Notes under the pieces: model-generated
The model's database searches: none
What the model was told of the DNA's origin: nothing
Seen by the model: only the letters and a program-made list of their open reading frames with translations
Part shown: positions 8,244 through 15,421 of the stretch, piece after piece
How positions within the stretch are numbered: the stretch's first letter is position 1
Layout: every line of letters begins with the position of its first letter
Program-made: the position numbers and the translations under genes
NCBI RefSeq assembly: GCF_000702205.1
Contig: NZ_JNKW01000006.1
Coordinates: 62,001 to 126,000, forward strand
Length of the DNA stretch: 64,000 nt
Source: Lachnospira multipara LB2003
GTDB taxonomy: Bacteria > Bacillota > Clostridia > Lachnospirales > Lachnospiraceae
Direction of reading: 5' to 3'

Positions 8244-8687
8244 GTGATATTAAAGTTTTCCACAATAATCAAGGAAAATAACTTTAATAAATTTGACAAC
8301 TGCAATTTATTTACTTATATTAGTCATATAAATCAAGAAGGAGTTCCATTTAAAATGATAAAAAATGAATTTATAAACCTAACAGATTTCACATCACAAT
8401 ATACAGGAGAATGGAATCCATCTGAGGGGCATTGGTTTGGATTGGATTTTACTTATAAAAATATAACCTATAGACTTAATACAGGAAATATGTATACAAA
8501 CGAAGAAGATTTTCTTTTTGGCCTATATATCAAAACTGAAGATAATGATATTGAAACAAATCAAGGTTATAAACTTTTATTTTCTTGTAATTCCATGGAA
8601 GATCTTTTAAATTCTACAGCAATTGATAATACTTGTTTTAGAGATATTATTATTAATAAAGACGTTGAACTATTAGGACAGGATTAA
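8244..8687 (+). CDS. Small protein of unknown function, 5' end uncertain
   Basis: 147 residues if started at GTG 8244, 111 if started at ATG 8355. I do not recognise a family. The protein is acidic and aromatic-rich with no signal or membrane helix (for example NPSEGHWFGLDFTYKN), somewhat like small immunity or SMI-type cytosolic proteins, but that is only an impression. The 5' end is odd. The best ribosome site (GGGAGG, 8221-8226) serves ATG 8237 in another frame, which reads 14 codons and stops at 8281 inside this gene. Either a frameshift near GGAAAATAAC (8273-8282) has broken the original start, or translation begins at 8355 after AAGGAG (11 nt). It is alone on its strand. Confidence 0.55.
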   Translation: MILKFSTIIKENNFNKFDNCNLFTYISHINQEGVPFKMIKNEFINLTDFTSQYTGEWNPSEGHWFGLDFTYKNITYRLNTGNMYTNEEDFLFGLYIKTEDNDIETNQGYKLLFSCNSMEDLLNSTAIDNTCFRDIIINKDVELLGQD

Positions 8688-8726
8688 TATAAAATACAAA
8701 GGAGAGTCGGATTTCTCCGACTCTCC
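8688..8726 (-). terminator. Terminator of the AlbA_2 regulator gene
   Basis: A perfect 11-bp stem GGAGAGTCGGA (8701-8711) and TCCGACTCTCC (8716-8726) around a 4-base loop. On the minus strand it is followed by a T-rich run. It sits between convergent genes and may act on both. Confidence 0.8.
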
Positions 8727-8772
8727 AAAGTATACATCCGCAAATGTATCCCCCAATCATTTAAAAATTATC

Positions 8773-10236
8773 TTAAATCTTTAGTTTAACCTTTTCCTTA
8801 TTAGCCATATACTGCTTATTATTTCCATCTCCTAGTTCTATCAGCATTCCTTTCTTTACTAGTCTTGCTATAACTTTACTTCTAAAGTATGTTGAGGCTG
8901 TTAGCCCTATTTCAGAAGCTATCTCTTTTACAGTGCGTTTATTGTTATAACAATATGATAGAATTTGCAAATCATTCTTTCCTTCTAAAACCTCTAATAC
9001 ATATACTTCTGGGGAATCAGCGTCACTATCTACAACTCCTCTTTCATATGTTAAGTCAGGTAATGTTAAGGTAAACGAACTCGAGTCTGTTGTAATAAAT
9101 GGTGCAAACTCATCAGAAGCTTTTGAATAATCCTCTTCTATAAAATCAAATCCTGAGCCTTTTTTCTCCATATATTTACACATTTCAAGAAGATTACAAA
9201 TAACTTCATTTCTTCTTCGCGGAATAATTGAAGCAATATTCTTCTCCTTATATAACTCCCTAACACCTAAAAGCGCTCCTGGCGAAGTAATCTCTAAGCG
9301 ATCTGGGAAAATGTTAATCTCAACTTGAGTTCCTGACATATAGTAATTTCTATGGCCTATTGCGTTTACTACGCCTTCTGTTACTGCACGAACTGGATAT
9401 GATACATAAGGAACAGTTTGTGTTGAAATTTTTCTAAATCCATTAGCTGAATGAACTCGTATAAAATCTATTGTTCGTTCTAGAACTGATAACAGATTTC
9501 CTGTATATTCTTCCGTTGCTGTAACTATTGACCCACCTTTAGTCAAACCTGGCCAAACTGTTGCAACAACCTTTGTTCTTAAACCTGAGTAATCATCTGC
9601 AAATAACTCCATTCCTTTTGTTACATACCTATCCTCAGTTATACAATTCTTAGAAATCAATTCCTTTTCGCTTATTTTAGTCTTTCTTTCCTGTGCAACT
9701 AAATGAAGTTTTTTAAATTCATTTTCATCATAAACAATTCCTGTTTTTGCAGTGTCAAAAGGAATATTATCACTTAAAAGAATTAAGTCCTTAATTTGCT
9801 CAGGTGTTGCAATATCAGTACGTCCATAATTTCTTACATATATTCCAAGCAAACCCTCTTCGTGTAATGTTACTGGTAAATTCTTACTTTTATTAACAGT
9901 AACTTCAATTATGTATCGCGTTTCATTAGAAGTATTCACCTCAATCGCATTAATTTCATAGGAGATATTAGGTTCTATCTTTTCCTTAACCTGTCTATGA
10001 ATCATTAAGATTGTTTTGTCTGCTTCTTTTTTATCTAAAGCAACTATTGTATGATTATTATCTTCCACACCGATTATTAGTTTACCACCATCTGTATTAG
10101 CAAAAGCAACAATTGTTTTAAGCCAACCTATCTCTAGCTTTTTACCTTTGTCGCTCTTGCCTTCTTTTATAGTACCTTTATATTCAATATTCTTGCTCTC
10201 TAAACCAAAGTTTGGAAATAATTCTTCGATCTTCAT
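8773..10236 (-). CDS. AlbA_2/Schlafen-type ATP-binding regulator
   Basis: 487 residues. The N-terminal AlbA_2 (divergent AAA-4/Schlafen) domain is marked by ESKNIEYKG and then AFANTDGGKLIIGVEDN (about residues 13-57). A GHKL-like ATPase region follows near residues 285-345 (VTEGVVNAIGHRNYY, then FPDRLEITSPGAL). The C-terminal 60 residues form a winged helix (KEIASEIGLTASTYFRSKVIARLVKKG). This is the usual architecture of putative transcriptional regulators of unknown ligand. The start is ATG 10236 after AGGAGG. It is monocistronic, with a strong promoter (10268-10296) whose spacer and upstream flank carry many copies of ACTTCAC. That suggests self-regulation, which is an inference. Its biological target is unknown. 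Confidence 0.85.
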   Translation of the reverse strand: MKIEELFPNFGLESKNIEYKGTIKEGKSDKGKKLEIGWLKTIVAFANTDGGKLIIGVEDNNHTIVALDKKEADKTILMIHRQVKEKIEPNISYEINAIEVNTSNETRYIIEVTVNKSKNLPVTLHEEGLLGIYVRNYGRTDIATPEQIKDLILLSDNIPFDTAKTGIVYDENEFKKLHLVAQERKTKISEKELISKNCITEDRYVTKGMELFADDYSGLRTKVVATVWPGLTKGGSIVTATEEYTGNLLSVLERTIDFIRVHSANGFRKISTQTVPYVSYPVRAVTEGVVNAIGHRNYYMSGTQVEINIFPDRLEITSPGALLGVRELYKEKNIASIIPRRRNEVICNLLEMCKYMEKKGSGFDFIEEDYSKASDEFAPFITTDSSSFTLTLPDLTYERGVVDSDADSPEVYVLEVLEGKNDLQILSYCYNNKRTVKEIASEIGLTASTYFRSKVIARLVKKGMLIELGDGNNKQYMANKEKVKLKI

Positions 10237-10267
10237 ATATTACCTCCTAGCCTTATATCATAATTAA

Positions 10268-10296
10268 ATTATAAGAAATAAAAGTGAAGTTGTAAA
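10268..10296 (-). promoter_or_regulatory. Promoter of the AlbA_2 regulator gene
   Basis: On the minus strand, TTTACA (10291-10296), a 17-base spacer and TATAAT (10268-10273). One copy of the array heptamer, in the opposite orientation to the others, fills 10284-10290 inside the spacer and abuts the -35. Confidence 0.75.
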
Positions 10297-10301
10297 CAAA
10301 A

Positions 10302-10383
10302 ACTTCACTTTAGTTCACTAAAAACTACACTTTACTTCACTAAAAACTTCACTGCACTTCACAAATCACTTCACTCACTTCAC
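10302..10383. promoter_or_regulatory. Helically phased ACTTCAC operator array
   Basis: Eight copies of ACTTCAC or one-mismatch variants start at 10302, 10312 (AGTTCAC), 10324 (ACTACAC), 10334, 10346, 10356, 10368 and 10377. The steps are 10, 12, 10, 12, 10, 12 and 9 bases, so pairs repeat every 22 bases, about two helical turns. A ninth copy lies inverted at 10284-10290. The array is directly upstream of the -35 of the AlbA_2 gene. Repeated same-face sites suggest cooperative binding of a regulator. Confidence 0.7.
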
Positions 10384-10388
10384 AAATA

Positions 10389-10430
10389 ATAAAAAAGCCC
10401 CACATTACTACTTATTACAGTAATATGGGG
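10389..10430 (-). terminator. Terminator downstream of glf
   Basis: CCCCACATTACT (10398-10409) pairs with AGTAATATGGGG (10419-10430) with one G-T type mismatch. On the minus strand the T run at 10389-10396 follows. A second 8-bp inverted repeat (AAGCGGAC 10435-10442, GTCCGCTT 10459-10466) lies between it and the gene. Confidence 0.75.
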
Positions 10431-10470
10431 TGTGAAGCGGACATTCTAGGCATTCTAAGTCCGCTTTATG

Positions 10471-10580
10471 ACTTCTATGCTAGTTCTTTCTACGCTAGTT
10501 CTTTCTACACTAGTTCTCTCTATACTAGTTCCTTCTATGCTAATTCTTTCTTTGCTAGTTCTTTCTACGCTAGTTCTTTT
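10471..10580. repeat. 15-bp tandem repeat running out of the 3' end of glf
   Basis: CTAGTT (one copy CTAATT) recurs at 10480, 10495, 10510, 10525, 10540, 10555 and 10570, an exact 15-base period over seven units. On the minus strand each unit reads Lys-Glu-Leu-Ala/Val followed by TAG in most copies, in the glf frame, so it looks like expansion of the last codons of glf. Confidence 0.8.
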
Positions 10581-11722
10581 TCTACTCTTTCAAGGGCTGA
10601 TGCTACTACTGCATCCATGTCGTAATACTTGTATTCTCCAAGGCGTCCGCCAAAGATTACATTGGATTCCTTGTCTGCTAATTCTTTGTAGCTTTCGTAA
10701 AGTTTGCTATTCTTAGCGTCATTAACTGGGTAATATGGTTCGTCTCCTGGCTTCCATTCTGAACTGTATTCCTTAGAGATAATTGTCCTAGGAATGTCAT
10801 CACCGTTCTCATCTTTACCAAATTCAAACCACTTGTGTTCAATAATTCTTGTCCAAGGTGTTTCACTATCTGTATAGTTAACAGCTGCATTTCCCTGGAA
10901 ATTTGGAATATCAAGGGTTTCATTTTCGAAGCGAACTGATCTATATTCAAGTGTTCCAAGCTTATAATCAAAGTAGGCATCAATAGGGCCTGTATAGACA
11001 ATCTTGCCATTTGGAGCTAATTCTTTTTCAAGTTTTTCTCTTGTTTCTGGATTTAAAAAATCAGTATTTAAGCACACTTCAATGCCCTCAAGCATATTAG
11101 CTACCATCTTGGTATAACCACCCATTGGAATTCCCTGATAAAGGGCGTTAAAGTAGTTATTATCAAATGTTAATCTAACAGGTAATCTCTTAATGATAAA
11201 TGCAGGTAAATCCTTACATTCACGTCCCCACTGCTTTTTAGTGTATCCCTTAATTAACTTCTCATAGATATCCTTACCTACAAGGCTTATTGCCTGCTCT
11301 TCTAGGTTTGATGGTGGATTAATTGAACCATCTGGATTTGTTCTTGCCTTTTCGCCCTCGGCTCTTTGCTCTTCGATCTTTGCCTTAGCTTCTGCTGGTG
11401 TAACTACACCCCACATCTTATTAAATGTGCACATGTTAAATGGCAATGAGTACAACTCTCCCTTATAATTTGCCACTGGTGAATTAGTGAATCTGTTAAA
11501 AGTTGTAAACTTATTGAGATAATCCCACACAGCCTTGTTATTAGTATGGAAAATGTGTGCTCCATAAACATGCACATTAATGCCCTCTTCCTTTCTAGTG
11601 TAGACATTACCTGCGATGTTACCCCTCTTATCAATAACAAGAACTTTCTTTCCTGCATCTGTTAATTCTCTTGCAAAAGTAGCGCCATAAAGGCCTGCGC
11701 CAACTATAACATAATCATACAT
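10565..11722 (-). CDS. glf: UDP-galactopyranose mutase
   Basis: 385 residues. A flavoenzyme converting UDP-galactopyranose to UDP-galactofuranose, the donor for galactofuranose-containing surface glycans. The FAD-binding start DYVIVGAGLYGATFARELTDAGKKVLVIDKR, the GLF-typical VHVYGAHIFHTN, GYTKKQWG and the C-terminal FGGRLGEYKYYDMD are all present, and the length is normal. The start is ATG 11722 with GGAAGG upstream. The end is unusual: the stop TAG at 10565-10567 is followed in frame by further KELA-stop units of a 15-bp tandem repeat, so the C-terminus may have changed length by slippage. It is a lone gene on its strand. Galactofuranosyl transfer may be done by one of the GT2 enzymes further right, which cannot be proved here. 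Confidence 0.95.
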   Translation of the reverse strand: MYDYVIVGAGLYGATFARELTDAGKKVLVIDKRGNIAGNVYTRKEEGINVHVYGAHIFHTNNKAVWDYLNKFTTFNRFTNSPVANYKGELYSLPFNMCTFNKMWGVVTPAEAKAKIEEQRAEGEKARTNPDGSINPPSNLEEQAISLVGKDIYEKLIKGYTKKQWGRECKDLPAFIIKRLPVRLTFDNNYFNALYQGIPMGGYTKMVANMLEGIEVCLNTDFLNPETREKLEKELAPNGKIVYTGPIDAYFDYKLGTLEYRSVRFENETLDIPNFQGNAAVNYTDSETPWTRIIEHKWFEFGKDENGDDIPRTIISKEYSSEWKPGDEPYYPVNDAKNSKLYESYKELADKESNVIFGGRLGEYKYYDMDAVVASALERVEKELA

Positions 11723-11929
11723 ATTTCTTTACCTTCCATCTTTATAAATTTACTTAATTATAAGGCTATTTTTTTTATAAAACAAGTTTATATATATAAC
11801 TAACAATATAAAGTCAAATATATATCCTATTACTTGTTGATTTTAAACTAATAGTATATACTTAAACTAGTATTGTTAGTTGAGTTTTAATTGTATATGT
11901 ATATTTGCAAAATTTCATGCGATTTTTTC

Positions 11930-11960
11930 TTGACAAAATTGTATTTTAGAATTATTCTAA
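11930..11960 (+). promoter_or_regulatory. Promoter with PerR-type box for the perR-rbr operon
   Basis: TTGACA (11930-11935), 17 bases, then TATTCT (11953-11958). A perfect 7-1-7 palindrome TTAGAATTATTCTAA (11946-11960) covers the -10 and has the geometry of the PerR/Fur consensus TTATAATNATTATAA. Because the next gene is a Fur-family repressor, self-repression relieved by peroxide is the likely control. Confidence 0.75.
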
Positions 11961-11997
11961 TTCTAAGTTAAGAAAAATTAATGGAAGGAGTAATCAT

Positions 11998-12366
11998 ATG
12001 ACAAAATATGCTAAGGAAATTTTGGATATTATTAATGCTAGTAGCGATCACCTAACTGCTGAAGAGATTTTCTTAAAGCTTAAGAAGAAAAATAGTAAGG
12101 TGGTTCTTGCTACAATTTATAACAATCTCAACACCTTAGTTAAAAATGGGTCGGTACGTCAAATCGCCATTAGCGGCGGTTCAGATAGATATGATAAGAC
12201 TGTACGACATGATCATATGATTTGTGCTAAGTGTGGCAAAATTTCCGATTTTACATTTAATGACTTAACTAGAAAAATTACAGAACAATCTGGGCATAAG
12301 ATTCTATCCTATGATTTGAAGATATCTTATATATGCGACGATTGTAATAACATTGAAACAGATTAA
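11998..12366 (+). CDS. perR: Fur-family peroxide/metal-responsive repressor (PerR-like)
   Basis: 122 residues, short for the family (usually 135-150). The N-terminal winged helix (TAEEIFLKLKKKNSKVVLATIYNNLNTLVKNG) is followed by the metal-sensing domain with RHDHMICAKCGKI and a second CDDC near the C-terminus, the two Cys pairs of the structural zinc site. I call it PerR rather than Fur because it sits beneath a PerR-type box and 12 bases before rubrerythrin, a peroxide-reducing protein. The start is ATG 11998 after GGAAGGAG. The regulated metal (iron or manganese) cannot be read from the sequence. Confidence 0.85.
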   Translation: MTKYAKEILDIINASSDHLTAEEIFLKLKKKNSKVVLATIYNNLNTLVKNGSVRQIAISGGSDRYDKTVRHDHMICAKCGKISDFTFNDLTRKITEQSGHKILSYDLKISYICDDCNNIETD

Positions 12367-12378
12367 GGAGGATTTATC

Positions 12379-12918
12379 ATGGGTAACAAGTACGAAGGAA
12401 CACAGACAGAGAAAAATTTACAGGCAGCTTTCGCTGGTGAGTCACAGGCACGTAATAAATATACATATTTTGCTTCAGTAGCCAAAAAAGAAGGCTATGA
12501 GCAGATTGCAGCTCTTTTCTTAAAGACTGCTGATAATGAAAAGGAACACGCTAAGTTGTGGTTTAAGGAATTAGACGGCATTGGTGATACTGCTGCTAAC
12601 CTTGCTGCTGCAGCTGATGGTGAGAACTACGAATGGACAGATATGTACGAAGATTTTGCTAAGACAGCTGAAGCTGAAGGCTTTAAGGCTCTTGCTGCTA
12701 AATTTAGAATGGTTGGCGAAATCGAAAAGCACCACGAAGAAAGATATAGAGCTCTTCTTAAGAATGTAGAAACTGCTAAGGTTTTCGAGAAGAGTGAAGT
12801 TAAGGTATGGGAATGTAGAAACTGTGGCCATATCGTTGTTGGTACTAAGGCTCCTGAAACATGTCCAGTATGTGCTCATCCAAAGAGCTACTTTGAAGTA
12901 CACGAAGAGAACTACTAA
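12379..12918 (+). CDS. rbr: Rubrerythrin
   Basis: 179 residues, normal for rubrerythrin. Reduces hydrogen peroxide in the cytoplasm of anaerobes, using electrons passed through its rubredoxin site. The N-terminal ferritin-like four-helix domain has the di-iron ligands in [19 protein letters not shown] and [10 protein letters not shown]. The C-terminal rubredoxin domain has CRNCG and CPVCAHP. It follows perR by 12 bases with its own AGGAGG, so both are made from the PerR-boxed promoter. The superoxide reductase at 14886-15266 is the natural upstream source of its peroxide. Confidence 0.96.
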   Translation: MGNKYEGTQTEKNLQAAFAGESQARNKYTYFASVAKKEGYEQIAALFLKTADNEKEHAKLWFKELDGIGDTAANLAAAADGENYEWTDMYEDFAKTAEAEGFKALAAKFRMVGEIEKHHEERYRALLKNVETAKVFEKSEVKVWECRNCGHIVVGTKAPETCPVCAHPKSYFEVHEENY

Positions 12919-12988
12919 TTAGTGTTACAGTAAAAAAATATAAAGTAAAGTGCTCAATACCATAATAAAGCTATAGTATTGAATTGCA

Positions 12989-13018
12989 AAAAGGGCGAAG
13001 CAATTGCTTCGCCCTTTT
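12989..13018. terminator. Bidirectional terminator between rbr and the FIST-GGDEF gene
   Basis: A perfect 30-bp palindrome, stem AAAAGGGCGAAGC with loop AATT, with T runs on both strands. It serves the two convergent genes. Confidence 0.9.
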
Positions 13019-13031
13019 ATTATCAGTACTT

Positions 13032-14810
13032 TTATAAATCATTAACCACTTTATTTCTACCGGTTTCTTTAGCTTTATAAAGCACAGTATCTACTTTTTT
13101 AAAGGCTTCTACGTTAGTTGTTTCCTTATCAACCATTGTTGCGCCTATACTTATGGTCAGACTTCTTACTGGGAAAAATGAAGAACGCTCTACCTTAATT
13201 CTAATTCGCTCTGCCAACTCTAATAAATATTCCTTGTTACAATGTGGTATCAGCATGATAAATTCTTCGCCTCCCCACCTTGTAACTATATCATTATCTC
13301 CAGCACACTCCTGAATTATATTTACCACTCGTTTTAATACGGCATCCCCTACATCATGTCCATATTCATCATTAACTTTTTTAAAAAAGTCTATATCAAA
13401 CATTAAAATACCGATTTTTTCATCATTTCTCATATCGTTCTGGAACTTAGTATAGAAATGATCTAGGGCAGTTCTATTGTATACTCCAGTTAAACTATCA
13501 TGGCTTGATATATTATGTAATTTCGAAAGTACTTGTCTTAGATCCTCTGTGGTATGTTCAAGGAAGCTTATAAGTCTATCTACCATAGGAAGCACACCAG
13601 ATGCATCGGTAAGGTAAGTTTCTACAAGTGGCTCCTTAGGAGTAAGATTTTTCTTATCCCCTTCTCTTAATCCCACTGATACAAGTGCTGAGTTAAGAAC
13701 TCCAACAGATTCCTTATTATAGAGCACCTCGCCATAACCACTACTCCATGTAGATGTTGGAAGTACGTATTCATAGTAACCTAATTCCCTATCAGCAAAA
13801 AAATCTCCAAGCAAGGCTCTTCTATTATTACATGCATATACAAGCAAGGCTTCCGGTTGGAATTCTAGCATTTTGTTAGCTTTTTCAAGAGCATCATATA
13901 AGAGATACTCTGGTCTTGCATAAGATAAGAAAAACTTATCCCCCTCCTTTAACTCCGAGCAAAAATACATGTAACCATCATCATTAGAACCTAGGGCTAC
14001 TCTTGTATACTTCTTTCCATCCTTATCAAAAAATAGAGGGAATGGAGAAGTATTTTCAAAAAACTTGGTATTATCCTTAACACCTAAATTATTTCTATAT
14101 ACATCAAAGGCAAGCATATCATCAACTAACTTTAATGCTCCCTTATCATCGCTTTCTGCAACTGTAAACTCTCTACCAAAAGGTTTCCAACCTAAGGCAT
14201 AAGTTGTTTCAACGTGAAGATTTTTACCATAAAGCACAATTGCTACTATGGCATAATCTGATACTTCATTATTTAAATACACTAAGGATTTATCAGTTAA
14301 TAAGTCACTTGATCCTGCTAAGCCACCAAAAATAGGATAATCATCATATTGCTTAGCTACTTCGTCAATAAATTTTTGTGGATTTAAAAACAAACCTGAT
14401 GACATCAAAATTATTCCCTTTACATCCTCTATATCTCTTATTTCATCACAAAAAAGGACTCCTGCTTCCTCTGGAGTCATCTTCTTACAATCATACATAA
14501 AAGGCTTAAATGAGCTTTCCTCAAATACCATTAAGGAACATACCGTATTCTTGGCAACATGTGTTCCTTCTCTTAATGAACTATGACTTGTCATGCCAAA
14601 AAGAGTTACATTAGTTGATTCATTCGTTACAAAATCCATCGAATTATTTAACCATTGTCTAATGTAATCCGTATCACCTGTTGGCTCAACTATCTGTATT
14701 AGAATCTGAGAATCCTTATAATTCTGAACAATTTTTTTAGCCCCTTCTATTCTCTCATCAAATTTTTCTTTACTCTCATTGTCATTTAAATCTAATCTGT
14801 ACTGCTTCAT
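13032..14810 (-). CDS. FIST-domain sensor with diguanylate cyclase output
   Basis: 592 residues, no membrane helices. The N-terminal FIST and FIST_C regions (about 1-400; for example ILMSSGLFLNPQKF, YPIFGGLAGSSDLL, ALLVYACNNRRALLG) are thought to bind small ligands such as amino acids. A short helical linker leads to a GGDEF domain (about 430-592) with DSLTGVYNRTALDHF and the active motif RWGGEEF, so it should make cyclic di-GMP. The RxxD inhibitory site normally five residues before the motif is missing (GDND there), so product inhibition may be absent. The start is ATG 14810. It is alone between convergent and divergent neighbours. A cytosolic ligand-controlled cyclase is an inference from the domains. 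Confidence 0.9.
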   Translation of the reverse strand: MKQYRLDLNDNESKEKFDERIEGAKKIVQNYKDSQILIQIVEPTGDTDYIRQWLNNSMDFVTNESTNVTLFGMTSHSSLREGTHVAKNTVCSLMVFEESSFKPFMYDCKKMTPEEAGVLFCDEIRDIEDVKGIILMSSGLFLNPQKFIDEVAKQYDDYPIFGGLAGSSDLLTDKSLVYLNNEVSDYAIVAIVLYGKNLHVETTYALGWKPFGREFTVAESDDKGALKLVDDMLAFDVYRNNLGVKDNTKFFENTSPFPLFFDKDGKKYTRVALGSNDDGYMYFCSELKEGDKFFLSYARPEYLLYDALEKANKMLEFQPEALLVYACNNRRALLGDFFADRELGYYEYVLPTSTWSSGYGEVLYNKESVGVLNSALVSVGLREGDKKNLTPKEPLVETYLTDASGVLPMVDRLISFLEHTTEDLRQVLSKLHNISSHDSLTGVYNRTALDHFYTKFQNDMRNDEKIGILMFDIDFFKKVNDEYGHDVGDAVLKRVVNIIQECAGDNDIVTRWGGEEFIMLIPHCNKEYLLELAERIRIKVERSSFFPVRSLTISIGATMVDKETTNVEAFKKVDTVLYKAKETGRNKVVNDL

Positions 14811-14830
14811 ATACTTCTACCCTTATTATA

Positions 14831-14864
14831 AAATGTGCGTCAAAATGTATAACATCTGACGCAC
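14831..14864 (-). terminator. Terminator of the desulfoferrodoxin gene
   Basis: GTGCGTCA (14835-14842) pairs perfectly with TGACGCAC (14857-14864). On the minus strand the T-rich ATTTTATAAT follows. Confidence 0.75.
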
Positions 14865-14885
14865 TTAATTCTTAAAGTCTTTATA

Positions 14886-15266
14886 CTACAAATCTTTCTT
14901 CCATAAGCCATGTAAATTGCAATATTCGTATGCTGCAACAATTTTCTTACCTGCCACATTAAATTTAGCTTCTGGCTTAGCACCTGGCTTTAAGTGTTCT
15001 ACAAGCACGCCGTCTTCTAATAAAAGACAGACAAACTGAATATAATGCTCAGGAAGCATTGGATGATCAACTTCACCAACTTTAACAGTTACATCATCCC
15101 CATTAACCTCTACAACAGGCACATGTTTCTCCGTTGCAGCATCTGTTGTATTAGCTTTTAGAAGAACCATATCTTCTCCACAACAAATAGGCTTTCCACC
15201 ACCATCGTTAACTACTAGAAAAATATTACCGCACACCTTACAGCGATAAATTTTTAATTCAGCCAT
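14886..15266 (-). CDS. dfx: Desulfoferrodoxin (superoxide reductase)
   Basis: 126 residues. Reduces superoxide to peroxide without making oxygen. The N-terminal desulforedoxin iron site is CKVCG and ICCGEDM; the catalytic domain has the iron ligands in EKHVPVVE, VDHPMLPEHYIQF and CNLHGLW. Both metal centres are therefore present, the two-iron form. The start is ATG 15266 after AAGGAGG. It stands alone with its own terminator and is near the perR-rbr pair, with which it forms a complete superoxide-to-water route. I see no clear PerR box upstream of it. Confidence 0.95.
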   Translation of the reverse strand: MAELKIYRCKVCGNIFLVVNDGGGKPICCGEDMVLLKANTTDAATEKHVPVVEVNGDDVTVKVGEVDHPMLPEHYIQFVCLLLEDGVLVEHLKPGAKPEAKFNVAGKKIVAAYEYCNLHGLWKKDL

Positions 15267-15421
15267 AAAAACCTCCTTATTTAATTGTCGAATCTTAGTT
15301 ACTTTTATTATAACTTATATTCTAGAGGTAAACAACCGATAATTTATTTATTTGATATTTTAACGGATATTTCTGCTTGTAAAATGAAATTACTATAACA
15401 TATCTTGATTATAACTACATT

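Noticed and set aside
10302-10383. CRISPR array
   Set aside because: Units are only 7 bases with 2-5 base gaps and there are no cas genes; they look like operator sites.
10425-10716. Plus-strand reading frames giving Tyr-Ala-Ser-Ser-Phe repeats
   Set aside because: They are the antisense reading of the 15-bp tandem repeat and the end of glf.
12571-12903. Minus-strand reading frame inside rubrerythrin
   Set aside because: It is a shadow of a gene with complete and well-known motifs on the plus strand.
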